NCBI GenBank assembly: GCA_025738555.1
Contig: JAOVFP010000001.1
Location: 4,216,001-4,280,000, forward strand
Length of the DNA stretch: 64,000 nucleotides
DNA from: Cyathus striatus
Lineage: Eukaryota; Basidiomycota; Agaricomycetes; Agaricales; Nidulariaceae
Direction: 5' to 3'
A program made the translations under genes and the position numbers. Positions 1 through 10,692 of this stretch are shown one piece after another; the first letter of the stretch is position 1, and each line of letters opens with the position of its first letter. A model generated the notes under the pieces. The model did not search any database. It worked only from the letters and a program-made list of their open reading frames with translations, and was not told the DNA's origin.

Positions 1-269
1 TGGGGGCATTGGAGATTGGGAGTTATTAAAGAAAAGGAGGATCGGCCGAGATTGGATGGATATTACCAAGGGTCATTGGCTATCGACTATCATTAGCACG
101 CAATCTACTGTATGGACCTCGACACGACCTTTCATTTTTCCTGACCATCTACTTACTTGTCTCCCACCAAGCTCCTCTAATTCTCTTATTCCTGACCATC
201 TTGTCTTCCCCCTTCCGCTTTTCCTTCTTCCCTCACTACTCTTCTGCTCGTCAGTCCCATACCACCAGA
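1..269. promoter_or_regulatory. upstream region of the lyase-kinase gene
   Basis: No gene is recognised here. The stretch before the ATG at 270 is rich in C and T (about 110-265), typical of fungal leaders near a transcription start. An in-frame reading can be extended upstream to about 201, but that extension begins at a non-ATG codon. Confidence 0.4.
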
Positions 270-3200
270 ATGCCTTCTTCAATAGATTCCAAGACCCCTT
301 CTGCACTTCACGACCTTCCCACTCCTGAGCCAGAGTCTCCTATGCGTCCCCGCAAGCCCTACAGATTCTCAACATTATGTGCCACAGTCGAGAACCCCGA
401 TATGAAGGATCAGTACGGCAGTAATTCAATACCTATATACCAGACAGCCACTTTTAAAGGCGTATCTGGGGAATACGATTACACAAGAAGCGGAAATCCC
501 ACCAGAACACATCTTCGTTCGTTTCTGATGTTTCTTGCTTCGTCTCCTCTTGCGCTAATGTGAATTCCACCAGAGCACCATATTGCCAAAATATCATCTG
601 CTGCACACGCATTCACAGTCTCGTCGGGAATGGCTTGTCTTGATGTGATCTTGCGTCTGCTTAAACCAGGTGACGAGATTATAGCAGGAGACGATCTCTA
701 CGGCGGCACCAATCGCCTCTTGACTTACATCCGCACTCATGTTGGTGTAACAGTTCATCACGTCGATACCACCAAGCCTTCCACTCTTCACCCCCTTCTT
801 CATCCTGATAAGACTGCCATGGTTCTTCTGGAATCGCCCACAAACCCTCTTTTGAAGATCTGTGATATTGCAACCATCAGCAAGGATGTGAAAGAGCGCG
901 CACCTAATGCGATCGTTGTGGTTGATAATACTATGATGAGCCCATATCTGCAGAGACCACTCGAACATGGTGCCGATATCGTGTACGATAGCGCCACGAA
1001 GTATCTCAGTGGGCACCACGATCTTATGGCAGGTGCTGTAACCTGTAACAGAGATGACTTGGCGAAGGTGAGTTGGTTAATATGTCTAGTAACTTTGTTC
1101 TGATTCTATAACATTCCAGCAAATAGCATTTACAATCAATTCGGTCGGAAATGCCCTTACCCCAATCGACTCTTTTCTTCTTCTCCGTGGCATTAAAACC
1201 CTCGCACTGCGTATGGATAGACAGCAAGCGACCGCTCAGCTTGTCGCGGAGTATCTTCACTCTCTGGGATTCCGTGTCAATTACCCAGGAATCGAAAGTC
1301 ACCCAGGTCGCGAAATACACAATCGTATTGCGAACGGAAACGGTGCGGTACTAAGCTTTGAGACAGAAAGCAAATCTCTTAGTGAGAAAATCGTTGGCGG
1401 AACACGCTTATGGGGCATCAGTGTTAGCTTTGGCGCTGTGAACAGTTTGATTAGTATGCCCTGCGTTATGTCGTATGTCTTTACGATTTTATGATATGCT
1501 GAAGAATATCGAAATTCATTTTTTTTTTCTTGACAGACACGCGTCTATCGATGCTGCTACACGTGCCGAGCGTGGTCTGCCGGAAGACTTAATCAGATTA
1601 TGCGTTGGTATTGAAGACCCAAATGATCTAATTGACGATCTGGAGCGTGCTCTCATAGCTGCTGGTGCTATAGCTCTCGATGTCGTGCAAAATAAATACG
1701 TGAGGGTTGAGCAGCTTGCAAACGGGGAGGCTATTGTTCAGGCCGTACAGCGGCTACGGGTGCACGATGCAAATGACCTGACTGAGAATCGGGAATGGTT
1801 CGTCAGCGCACCTGGAAAGGTGATTCTGTTTGGTGAACATGCCGTTGTCCATGGCGTCGTAAGTCTTCGCTGTGTTCTTCCAGGATAAGTATTCAAATCT
1901 GAATCCGAAACAATAGACGGCTATCGCGGCATCTGTTGACCTACGGTGCTTTGGGCTTACAACCCCTAGAAATGACGAGAAACTATCCGTTCACTTCCAC
2001 GATATTGACGGCTTTTATCAGGAGTGGGATATTGATTCACTGCCCTGGAATGCAGTAACACCCGTTGCTTTGGGTGAAGAGCATCCAGAGGTACTAGATT
2101 CTAAACTCATGGAAGCGCTGCTGCTTGGCCCACTTGCTTCATTAGGGGATGATAAGAAACAAGCGAGAGTAGCCAGCCTCACTTTCTTATACATGTACAT
2201 GATATTGACAAGGGGAGATAAAAAGTGCGCATTTCATTACCACCTGATTTTGCACACGGCTCACACTCCTAATCGCGTTAGACCGTCTTTCAACTTTAGT
2301 GCGCGGGCGACCCTGCCTGTCGGCGCAGGACTAGGTTCATCAGCCTCATTTTCCGCATGTGCTGCGACAACTCTTCTTCTAATTCATAAACGCATCACCC
2401 CCCCATCTCTTCCGCCTCCATCATCCACTGCAACTGGTCACATTCATACGTCGCATCAAGGACGTCGCGCCCTACCTCCGGCCTTCGCTGAGGAAGTTAA
2501 CCGATGGGCTTTCGTATCAGAGAAGATTTTACATGGAAACCCTAGCGGTGTAGATAACAGTGTTGCTGTATATGGGGGTGCACTTGCGTATACGCGAGCT
2601 GGATTCGCACGCAAGAGCGGAATGGAACCTATCCAGGGGTGAGTTCAGCGTAAAATGTCGGATTCCTAACGTTCTTTTCTTATCCCTCGTTTAGCTTCAA
2701 GTCTTTGAAATTCCTGCTTACTAACTCTAAAGTTCCAAGAGACACCAAGAAACTTGTTGCAGGTGTTGGTGAGAAAAAAGTAAATGTGGGTGCACATATT
2801 TTGCGGAGATGGCGTGCTGTCCTAATTCCTGGATGAACCATAGGAACCGGAGCTGGTGAATTCTATACTTGATTCCATCCAGATCATTAGCGACGAGGCA
2901 CGAAGGGTGCTGGCTGATCCCGAGCTTCCTCGCGGAACTTTGCTTCCGCATTATCGGTAGGTTTGCGTGTACACTCCTTTCCGCAAACTTTCTAAAGATT
3001 TATTTTATCTAGGCACTCATTAATGAGAACCATTCCTATCTAGCAACCCTTGGTGTATCGCATCCTTCGCTAGAAAAAATTCGAGAACAAACATCTGCTC
3101 CCTATGGCTTGAGCACTAAGCTCACCGGGGCTGGTGGAGGAGGCTGTGCTGTTACTTTGATTCCCGATGGTGTGTACTTCAGCCTCGTGATAATTTGTGA

Positions 3201-3528
3201 TTATCAGCTGACGCCCACCGTAGATTTTAAGGAAGATACCTTGAAGGCCCTCATCAATAACTTGCTTGAGGAAGGTTTCCAGCCCTACCATACCTCTGTC
3301 GGTGGGAGTGGACTAGGTATGCTGTCCCCTTATGCGGAGCATCGATCGTCTCTACCTAGAACAAGTCGAGCTAGTGGTCAAGTCACGCCGCCGGAAACCC
3401 CAGCGGCTGATTCTTCTCAGGTAGTAATCAAAGAAAATCTGGAACCACTTCGTCCATCGTTTGAAAATAAGTCGGTAACAGAGTTATCGGAGTGGGCGGA
3501 GGGATTGGGTCGATGGTTATATGTTTGA
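270..3528 (+). CDS. fusion of cystathionine beta-lyase and mevalonate kinase
   Basis: The N-terminal part (about residues 1-430) is a PLP-dependent Cys/Met enzyme of the cystathionine beta-lyase type, which cleaves cystathionine to homocysteine. It shows SGNPTRT, the SGMACLD segment and the PLP-lysine motif SATKYLSG. Without a stop or an in-frame Met, the reading continues into mevalonate kinase (ERG12 family): SAPGKVILFGEHAVV near 455, PVGAGLGSSAS, GNPSGVDN and the C-terminal KLTGAGGGGCA. Exons: 270-516, 574-1067, 1120-1472, 1537-1858, 1917-2224, 2282-2638, 2695-2779, 2844-2906 (or 2956), 3013-3169, 3224-3528, about 896 aa. Exon 1537-1858 carries both the end of the lyase and the start of the kinase. 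The exon starting at 2844 has a splice-phase problem: the good donor at 2957 does not match the next exon. It is convergent with a sesquiterpene synthase. The domain calls are firm; whether one bifunctional polypeptide is made is inference. Confidence 0.85.
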
Positions 3529-3680
3529 TAAATTTTCTTCAAAGTGATGACGCCTGTAGACAATGCAATGGTCGGGTGGTTTTGTATTCTGTATAATTAT
3601 GTTTGCTTGTGTTCGAATTTAAATATTGGATATCGGTGATGTATTCCTCACAGGTCATTGCCTGTAGACATTCATTGCTA

Positions 3681-3960
3681 CTGCACCCTTTCGACCAACT
3701 GTTCAGTAACGCATCACACGATGCCATGAACTTGAACAAATATACGTTTCATCACGTGTCACAGCTCCCTATGAACAGAGGTACAAGGAAATATTTAAAA
3801 TTATAAAACAAAATCGTCGCTTTTTGTGAAAAATTTAGCTGAAAATCGTTTAGTGATGAACAGATCCTCAATTTGTCACGCACTGACCCTTGAACAGAGG
3901 GTCCAACTGTTCATCGTCGTCATAGCGTAATTCGACGAATAGTTGGTCGAAAGGGTGCAA
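3681..3960. mobile_element. 280-bp inverted-repeat element, MITE-like
   Basis: The two ends carry TGCACCCTTTCGACCAACT (from 3682) and its exact reverse complement (ending at 3959), 19 of 19 bases, with weaker pairing beyond. If the ends are taken as 3681 and 3960, a TA dinucleotide flanks each side, as in Tc1/mariner-type MITEs. There is no coding capacity. It sits between the 3' ends of the lyase-kinase gene and the sesquiterpene synthase. A plain stem-loop from another origin is also possible. Confidence 0.55.
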
Positions 3961-4141
3961 TATTACTAAGTTAGTGAAGTTGTTATGAGAATGCAAAGAG
4001 TCTGTATAAGAGTGAGTCGTTCTATTGCTATTTACATTATCATGAGATAGAATCATTACGACGTGATTGGTACAATATATAGTTCTACAATAGTTTATCC
4101 AACCGAGAAAAGATCCGTACACGTGGTATATGGGCATAATC

Positions 4142-5377
4142 TTAATTCAAACCAGCATTTGAGTCGGAGTTCTCGCAAGGACGAAGAGTCACCAGTCGAG
4201 TTGCCTTGACATCCAGGTGCTGCGTCCCGAAATAGCGCTGCGTTTCAAAGCTCCAACTGTTGGTTTTCGTTAGAATGAAAAAACAGAGTCCAACGCCAGC
4301 AACTTACACAAGGTTGCCAATCATCCACTGCCCAATGGCTTCGATGAAGCGCCATTCATCTCTGTCAGATGAATATCCACGAGATATTAATCGTCCTTTT
4401 GTAGCGATATACTGCTTCATCAACTTGTTGCAATGTTCGCCGATGTAATTAGAAGCTTCTTGAAGTGTGAAACCTTTGTCATTCATAAGGACAGTGACAA
4501 TATTATTTCCGGTATGTCCTTTAGCTTGCTCCATGTCGTAAGAATAGACATCCTACAACAACAACGTAAGCGAGAGGCCGTAGAAAAGTGAAATAGTCCT
4601 TACGTTTGACCAGCAAACAAAATCCGCTGCTGCCCAATATGCGTCCATGAAATCGTTGTCTTCGTATGCCTTGTCAGGAAGGTCGATACCTAAGATATAC
4701 TCGACGAGAGAGAAACACAGCAATACGGCGCTGTTATTCCTTCGCAATGGAATAAAGGAAGTGAGGTCCAAAACTTTCCCTTGTTCCCGAAGTTCTGCTT
4801 CGCGTCCTACGCAGTTCGTATAGGCCTCGCAAAGTTCCACAAATCGTCTGGTGTTGTTGGGACCTGCTAGTCTAACGAATCTTGCGCGGAAGCTAACAAA
4901 TTGAGTCAACACTACTACAGAACCATAAGCTAAGTTTATACTTACTCCTTCGTGATTTTGCATAGCAATGAGCCGTCATCCCAGTGCTCGTCTTTCATAG
5001 CTTGTGCATATGTCTTGCCGGTAGCATGAGCACCTTTTCCATCTTGATCATCGCTGACCTCATCAACAACGAAGAGAAGGTTTACCTACGGACATAGAAA
5101 AGTATTAGCAATAGTAACAAGACGTTTCATGGGTACTTACGAAGTCGCAACAAGTTCTAAACTGTTCATAGCCGGCGTACGAGTAAACGTGCGAGCAGAG
5201 GAGTTCATTGGAGCCTTGAACGAAAAATGCACGCTTTCTATCAGTGAAAACATTATAGCTATTGATCCAGGCACGAGATTCTGCTGCTGCTTCTTTGTAA
5301 TGAGAGTTCGTTGAATCCTTGAGAGGACAAATTGAGAGAAGGTCGGGAAGGCGGAATGAACGTTCAGCAGCGACCAT
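4142..5377 (-). CDS. sesquiterpene synthase (class I terpene cyclase)
   Basis: Predicted 341 aa, the usual length for basidiomycete sesquiterpene synthases, which cyclise farnesyl diphosphate using Mg2+. Exons on the minus strand: 5377-5141, 5085-4946, 4892-4604, 4552-4308, 4256-4142. The aspartate-rich metal site is DEVSD at about residues 87-91. The NSE metal site is NDVYSYDME at 222-230, split by an intron after Asn. The RY pair lies in ETQRYFG at 311-312. The N-terminus [14 protein letters not shown] is typical of the family. The product cannot be deduced from sequence. The neighbouring convergent gene contains mevalonate kinase, an enzyme of the route to farnesyl diphosphate. Family assignment is secure; any joint pathway role is inference. 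Confidence 0.93.
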
Positions 5378-7987
5378 GACAACAATGTAATAGGAGAAGA
5401 AATCTCGAGGACAAGGAATTACTGAGTTGTTGGAAGTTGGCGTTTGTCAGGGACGATACCTCGTATTTATACATAAATCGCTGGCCTGGGCACCCCTAGA
5501 GGTGTTCCACTGAAGGTTGTGTTATCCACCCTGCCAATCCACCACATAGTCCCCGATTGATCTGTAGTTGCCTATGTGATCATGGATGTGAAGTAACGTC
5601 AATCTGTAGATTCAGTGAACGCGAGGACCGGAGAAACTGGGACAGACCATTCATATCCGAGTGAGAGCATATGTGGAAACACACAACTACATACACACAT
5701 CCGTTTTCGCCAAGTTATGACGAGCAGGGACAGAGATTAGAAGCCGGAGACAAAAGGAGCCAGTGAAACGGCTGCGAAGGAGAAGAAGGCTCGATTAAGC
5801 CTTGCGCGTCGCGCGAATTCTTTTTTCGTCGCGTCCTAGTCCGACCCGTGTCGGAGTTTTTTTTGCATATTTCTGTTTGTTCAGCGGTTATTTTGGGTAT
5901 ATCACTTTCCTAAGTAGGTTTCTATCCGGGGATCATAAGCCTACGTTCTATATTTTTCATCAACGAGAGCGGTCGCAGAAAATGAGGAGAGAATAGGTGC
6001 ATCCTGTATGTGAGTAGTAGCAAGTTGAATCAGAAAAATATTCACAGATTTTTAGCAAATTTGCTACCGCTAGCAGATTCTCCGAAGCGCTCGGCAAACA
6101 CTTGTTTTGAGAAAGATCAACCATGAATCCCCTTCGAAACATCCTCAAATCACGCGCGGGCCGACCTCGCGTAGCCAAACTCTTTTGTAGATGGATCGAA
6201 TGGTCATATCACTCGCAATTTTAAGAGTGATATAAGTATAGCTTAGGCTATCGCTGACTTTTTGATAAGTCGCATTTTAGCAGGATAGACCTTCCCTTCA
6301 GTTGAAAACTACTGTAGGCCACTTCAAAAGGAATTTGTTATGACAACTTGACTTACATGCCAGCTGCGGTCAGCTCTCCTGTTACATTGGTAATAAGCAG
6401 CAAAATTTGCCCTGTTATCTCTCCATCATATGCCGATAAAAATCTGACTAACGATCTTCGCCCAATGAATGGTATCCCAATGGTAGTTTTCAACGTGAAA
6501 ATAGCATCAGTTACTCCAAGTATTTTACTTTAAATCAGCTTTTATCGAGATGGAGATTCATGAACAACGAAGGCATTCCCCTGAATGTGGATGGTGATAA
6601 AAATAAAAATGTCAGATACATCAGTTCGGCCCAGCACGCGACAAACCAAGATCTCGGATTCCAGGACCGAAGAAAAGCTGCATTCCAATAAGTAGGTGAG
6701 AGGGTAACATTGAACTTCCGTGAACCTCCTTAAGGTGAGATTCTAACAATCCTTCAGTACCGGTCGATCCACGGACTCCCGTGAAAATAAACATACTCAC
6801 TGTGAGCGGCAGTACGAGATATAATGAATCATTCCTCTGGTATTGCTTAGATCATTTACCAATCTGCAAACACCTCACGCTGACCAGATGCCTGCGATAA
6901 AGGTGTGAACAGCTACATCAATGAGGAAATTAAAATACAAAACTTCAGCGTACCTTAACGTCAAGACGCTGCGATCTGTCTGATTACACTAAGGTTTTCT
7001 AAGGCTGGAAAGGTTCATAATGGTCTGCTCTAGTAGATGCACAGGGAACAGCACGGCAATCTCGGCGTTATGCGGAGAACAACAGACGCCTCAAAAACCC
7101 AAAGTTACAATGCTCAAGGGGAGAAAGGAACAGAATATCAAGCCCTAGGAGATAATGGGTGTTAGTACAATAGTCCGCGGATAGTAGTGGAGAAAAACTG
7201 ACTTATCGTTAGGTAAACGAAGTATCGAATTCCTCAAGGAAAAAGAAACGAGTAGCCAGGATATTTTGCTGAGAGGTAGTGGCATATTTTTTTACAACTT
7301 TCAAAGGACTCAGGTGGCTATATCAGCTATCGAGAGTACCGTAACCAACATATTTCATTAGTATTTTGTCTTCCAACCGAATATATATAGCACTGTGCGT
7401 GCAAAGTCAGTTAATAGAGAGCCTGCAGATAGAAAAATGAAGCGCTACAACAAAAAGGAAGCAGTGTCAATAAATGTCAAATACCGGAGGAATATATTTG
7501 GGATACCCGGCGATTAGACGCATCACATTATGGAGAGAACTAGCTTACGACACGCCGTTAAGATTTCCATCCCAAAACTTTAATTCGGCACATACCCTTT
7601 TCATCAGGATTACGGATATCCCAAAGCCAAGTTAACAAGCGGCCGGTATCAATGCTAGCAGTTGCTCAGTCCTACGCTGTAAGAACGCCCTGCAGAAGAA
7701 GCGAATTATGATAGTTAAATCCTGACGCAGAGAACTTTTTGAAAGATCTAGAAAGACAATGGTCGATCCATGGAAGCCTCGGCAAGAAACACACGATACA
7801 CCGATGAAATTATTGTACGCATCTTGTTTGTTATACAATTATATTGGACAGATAGGAAAAATGCTACGGGAATAAGCGGAATAAGCAGAGAATCAAATAT
7901 GAAAACAGTATAAATGCACTCGAGCATTGTATACGGCAAAGTGCGAATTAAAAGGTCGCTGGTGGTAAGATGCTCTCCAAGAGATGT
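5378..7987. other. 2.6-kb stretch with no recognised gene
   Basis: No protein family was recognised on either strand. It contains the upstream region of the sesquiterpene synthase (5378 onward, T-rich around 5820-5890). Weak coding-like hints exist on the minus strand: an open stretch at about 6345-6536 followed by a strong GTAAGT donor, and another at about 6600-6720. Nearby candidate exons contain stops in all frames. This may be a degraded or unusually split gene, or non-coding DNA. Confidence 0.4.
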
Positions 7988-8869
7988 TCAGAAGCATATG
8001 CGATAACTGGCATAGCGTCCGCTCGTTTCACTCGGCCGCGTGATCTTAACCACCTGTCCGCGACGAAGTCCATAATATCTAGCCACAGGATCGGCCAGTT
8101 GAATCCGCGGTAGCTGAGTCTCCTTTAAGCGACTACGATAGCCGGTTAACAGCAGTCGGTTTTGACAAAAAGTACAAAACGCACTACTTTTCCAGTAATA
8201 TCTTCTTCTCTTCCGGTGTCAGAACATCATGCCGCGGCACCAATGCATGGTGAACAATGTTAACAAGTAGATCAGCCTCGGAGAACTCCTCCAGACGGAA
8301 CTGTGAAGCCATCGCCACGATAACCTAAGAGAAATATGAGAATGACTTGCGAAAAACGAATATATTTACGCACTTTTCGGGCCGAAGGTGTCATATTGCC
8401 AGGGAATACGATAATTCCTCGTTGTATTGACTTCTCCTCCAGAATACCCAATAGCCTAGCTAAGTCAGACCTAGCTTAAAGTCCTGGTCGGACCACGCAC
8501 TTTCTCATAGTCTTCACACCCACGCTCTTTTCATCAGTAAAGAAGACGAATATTTGGTCGGTGGGATTGGTACGAGAAGTTGTGTAGAAATTTAGTTGGT
8601 TCCGACTGTCATCGTGGTTGAGACTACTCTATCAAAGGAAAATGATTACTGCGACTTACTCGACGGTTCCAGTCTGGTTAGAGTACATTTTGCGGAAGTC
8701 ATCAAGAGACATGTGTATTTCTTCGTCTGAAACTAGAAATCCCTGCAATGAATCCCGAGTTAGAACTCGGGGGCGGACGCTAGCGAACATAGCTGACTCT
8801 ATCTCTGACGAGTTCATGGATTGTCCTATTGACCTTCCATAGTTTGGCTGTTTCATCGCCTTCAGACAT
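7988..8869 (-). CDS. RPB5: RNA polymerase subunit RPB5 (RPABC1)
   Basis: Shared subunit of RNA polymerases I, II and III. Predicted 207 aa from exons 8869-8798, 8742-8660, 8605-8501, 8455-8374, 8324-8188 and 8132-7988 on the minus strand, close to the usual 210-215 aa. The N-terminal jaw domain starts [20 protein letters not shown] and includes [15 protein letters not shown] sequence. The conserved C-terminal assembly domain is clear: [20 protein letters not shown], then [22 protein letters not shown]. All splice phases agree. It is divergent from SWD2 with 122 bp between the start codons. Confidence 0.96.
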
Positions 8870-8991
8870 AGTTGTGGAATGTGGACAGGATAGTTGTGGA
8901 ACGAAAGCGATCAGTGACAATTGCGGCTTGCCCCAGAAAAGTTTTTGAACTCCGCTTACGTTCGCGTTTCTCGATCCTGACGAATTCAACA
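8870..8991. promoter_or_regulatory. bidirectional promoter between RPB5 and SWD2
   Basis: Only 122 bp separate the RPB5 start codon (minus, 8869) from the SWD2 start codon (plus, 8992), so both promoters must lie in or overlap this interval. I see no clear TATA box. Confidence 0.6.
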
Positions 8992-10354
8992 ATGCCTCCA
9001 CAACCTAGCACTAGCAATGGCACTCCCTCAATCTTGCCTCTTACCAATGCACTCATGGTATTTGTATCCTCTGTTATGCCCATTCGCACCCCTTAATCTG
9101 TGTGCAGAGCAAGCTGAAACCTGCGAAAATATTCAAAAGTGCTGTTGAACCTCAACCCCCTCTCACTCCAGGGAGCCAGTCTCAAAGATCTCCGAGCTCT
9201 GGACCAAGGCACATAACTGGCATTTGCTTTGACGATAGAGGCGATCAGCTTATCACTGCAGGGGAAGACGAGACATTTCGGCTGTATAACTGTAAAACGG
9301 GAAAGCAAGTAACCTTCACGATCGCCACACTATGAAACTATCCTAACAATAGCACAGGGCACCCAAGACTCTGAATTCAAAGAAATATGGAGTTGATCTT
9401 CCTCGGTTTAGTCATAAGAGTACAGCGATAATACACGCATCAACGAAGGAGGACGATACTATCCGGTACCACTCGTTACATGACAACAAGTATTTACAGT
9501 ACTTCAAAGGACATAAAGGACGGGTCGTTTCTCTAGAAGTATCTCCCGTGGACGACGGATTTATGTCTAGCTCTATGGACAAGACAGTGCGACTTTGGGA
9601 TTTACGAACTCCCAACTGTAGAGGCCTGCTGAGTCTCCCGTCCACACCTATCGTTGCTTATGATTCGACCGGTGTTGTATTTGCCGTAGCTGTGAATAAC
9701 TACTCACGCATACTTCTTTACGACCAAGCAAACTATGACAAGGCTCCCTTTTTGGTGATAACTTTAGAAGACCCAACATTGGCACTGATCAGTTATCCAC
9801 CGCGGCCAATTTATATGACTTCTCTTTCTTTCTCTTCTAACGGGAAGTACCTTCTTGTAGGATGTTCAGGAGATGCACACTACATTCTCGATGCTTTCGA
9901 GGGCCATCTGTTGGCGAAGCTAGAAGGACATATGGGACTCGAGCGGAGATCTACTGGTGCACCGCCCAGTATTGAACCCGCAAGGGGTTGCAGCGGAGAA
10001 GAAGTCAGCTGGACTCCAGATAGTAAGTATATCATTGGTGGAAGTCTTGATGGACGTGTGTTGGTATGGGATGTGCAGAGCCTGCCGTTACGACAAGGCG
10101 AGGTTGACCTCAAAATGCACCCTACGCGCATCCAGCCATTGGTCACGCTGGATGGACATCCAGGACCTTCACGATGCGTAAAATTTAATCCTCGGCTGGC
10201 CATGATGGTAACTGCGGGAGCAGAATTGGTCCGTACATTTATATATTATGAGTGCGTCTGGAACTAATGGGATGGATAGGCATTTTGGCTTCCTGACCAG
10301 AGCGGAGATACGGAAGAGATTGCACGAGAATTGTTGAAGAAAAGGGGTGTTTGA
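8992..10354 (+). CDS. SWD2: WD40 protein SWD2/WDR82, COMPASS and CPF subunit
   Basis: Predicted 405 aa from exons 8992-9057, 9108-9308, 9353-10228 and 10280-10354, all in phase. SWD2 (human WDR82) is a WD40 propeller of the Set1/COMPASS histone H3K4 methyltransferase and, in yeast, of the cleavage and polyadenylation factor. Diagnostic stretches are NSKKYGVDLPRF, DDTIRYHSLHDNKYL, SPVDDGFMSSSMDKTVRLWD and LRTPNCRGL. A second repeat block has WTPDSKYIIGGSLDGRVLVW. The tail is AFWLPDQSGDTEEIA. The 9309-9352 intron (44 bp) uses the first of two nearby AG acceptors, because only that one keeps the frame. Confidence 0.93.
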
Positions 10355-10692
10355 GCTTAAACTTGATGGCTTGATGGCTTGATTACATAGCTTTTGTAAC
10401 ATGAGAGGGTATCGAGCAAATGTACCTTGTAACATATAATACTTGTTAATCTTGAACTGGTCACTGGAGTCCAACTCAAGTTGGACCAGGAGAGTTCTCA
10501 ACTAATAGTATCACGTGATATTTTCGATCATGTGGCCAAATGTAAAGACGTGGCATTGGAGTCTTGTCACTTGACGGAACAGACAACTAAAATTCTGTCC
10601 AGCCTCTTTCTCATATTCTACTTGGTCTTCCTCATCACCCTACGGTCTGATTTGCTTTCCTTTTGGTTTCTAAATCTTGGTTTTGGCTTAAC
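10355..10692. other. intergenic region between SWD2 and TRAP-alpha
   Basis: A 338-bp gap holding the SWD2 3' end and the pyrimidine-rich leader of the next gene (CTCATC and TTCCTT runs at about 10600-10680). No gene is seen. Confidence 0.4.

Noticed and set aside
1537..1858. Mevalonate kinase as a separate gene starting in this exon
   Set aside because: The kinase frame has no Met between the lyase end and SAPGKVILFGEHAVV; the two nearby ATGs (around 1766-1772) are out of frame and soon meet a stop.
7550..7660. WD40-like phrase on the minus strand (TWLWDIRNPDEKG)
   Set aside because: A single short phrase with stops around it and no neighbouring repeats or consistent exon chain; could be chance.
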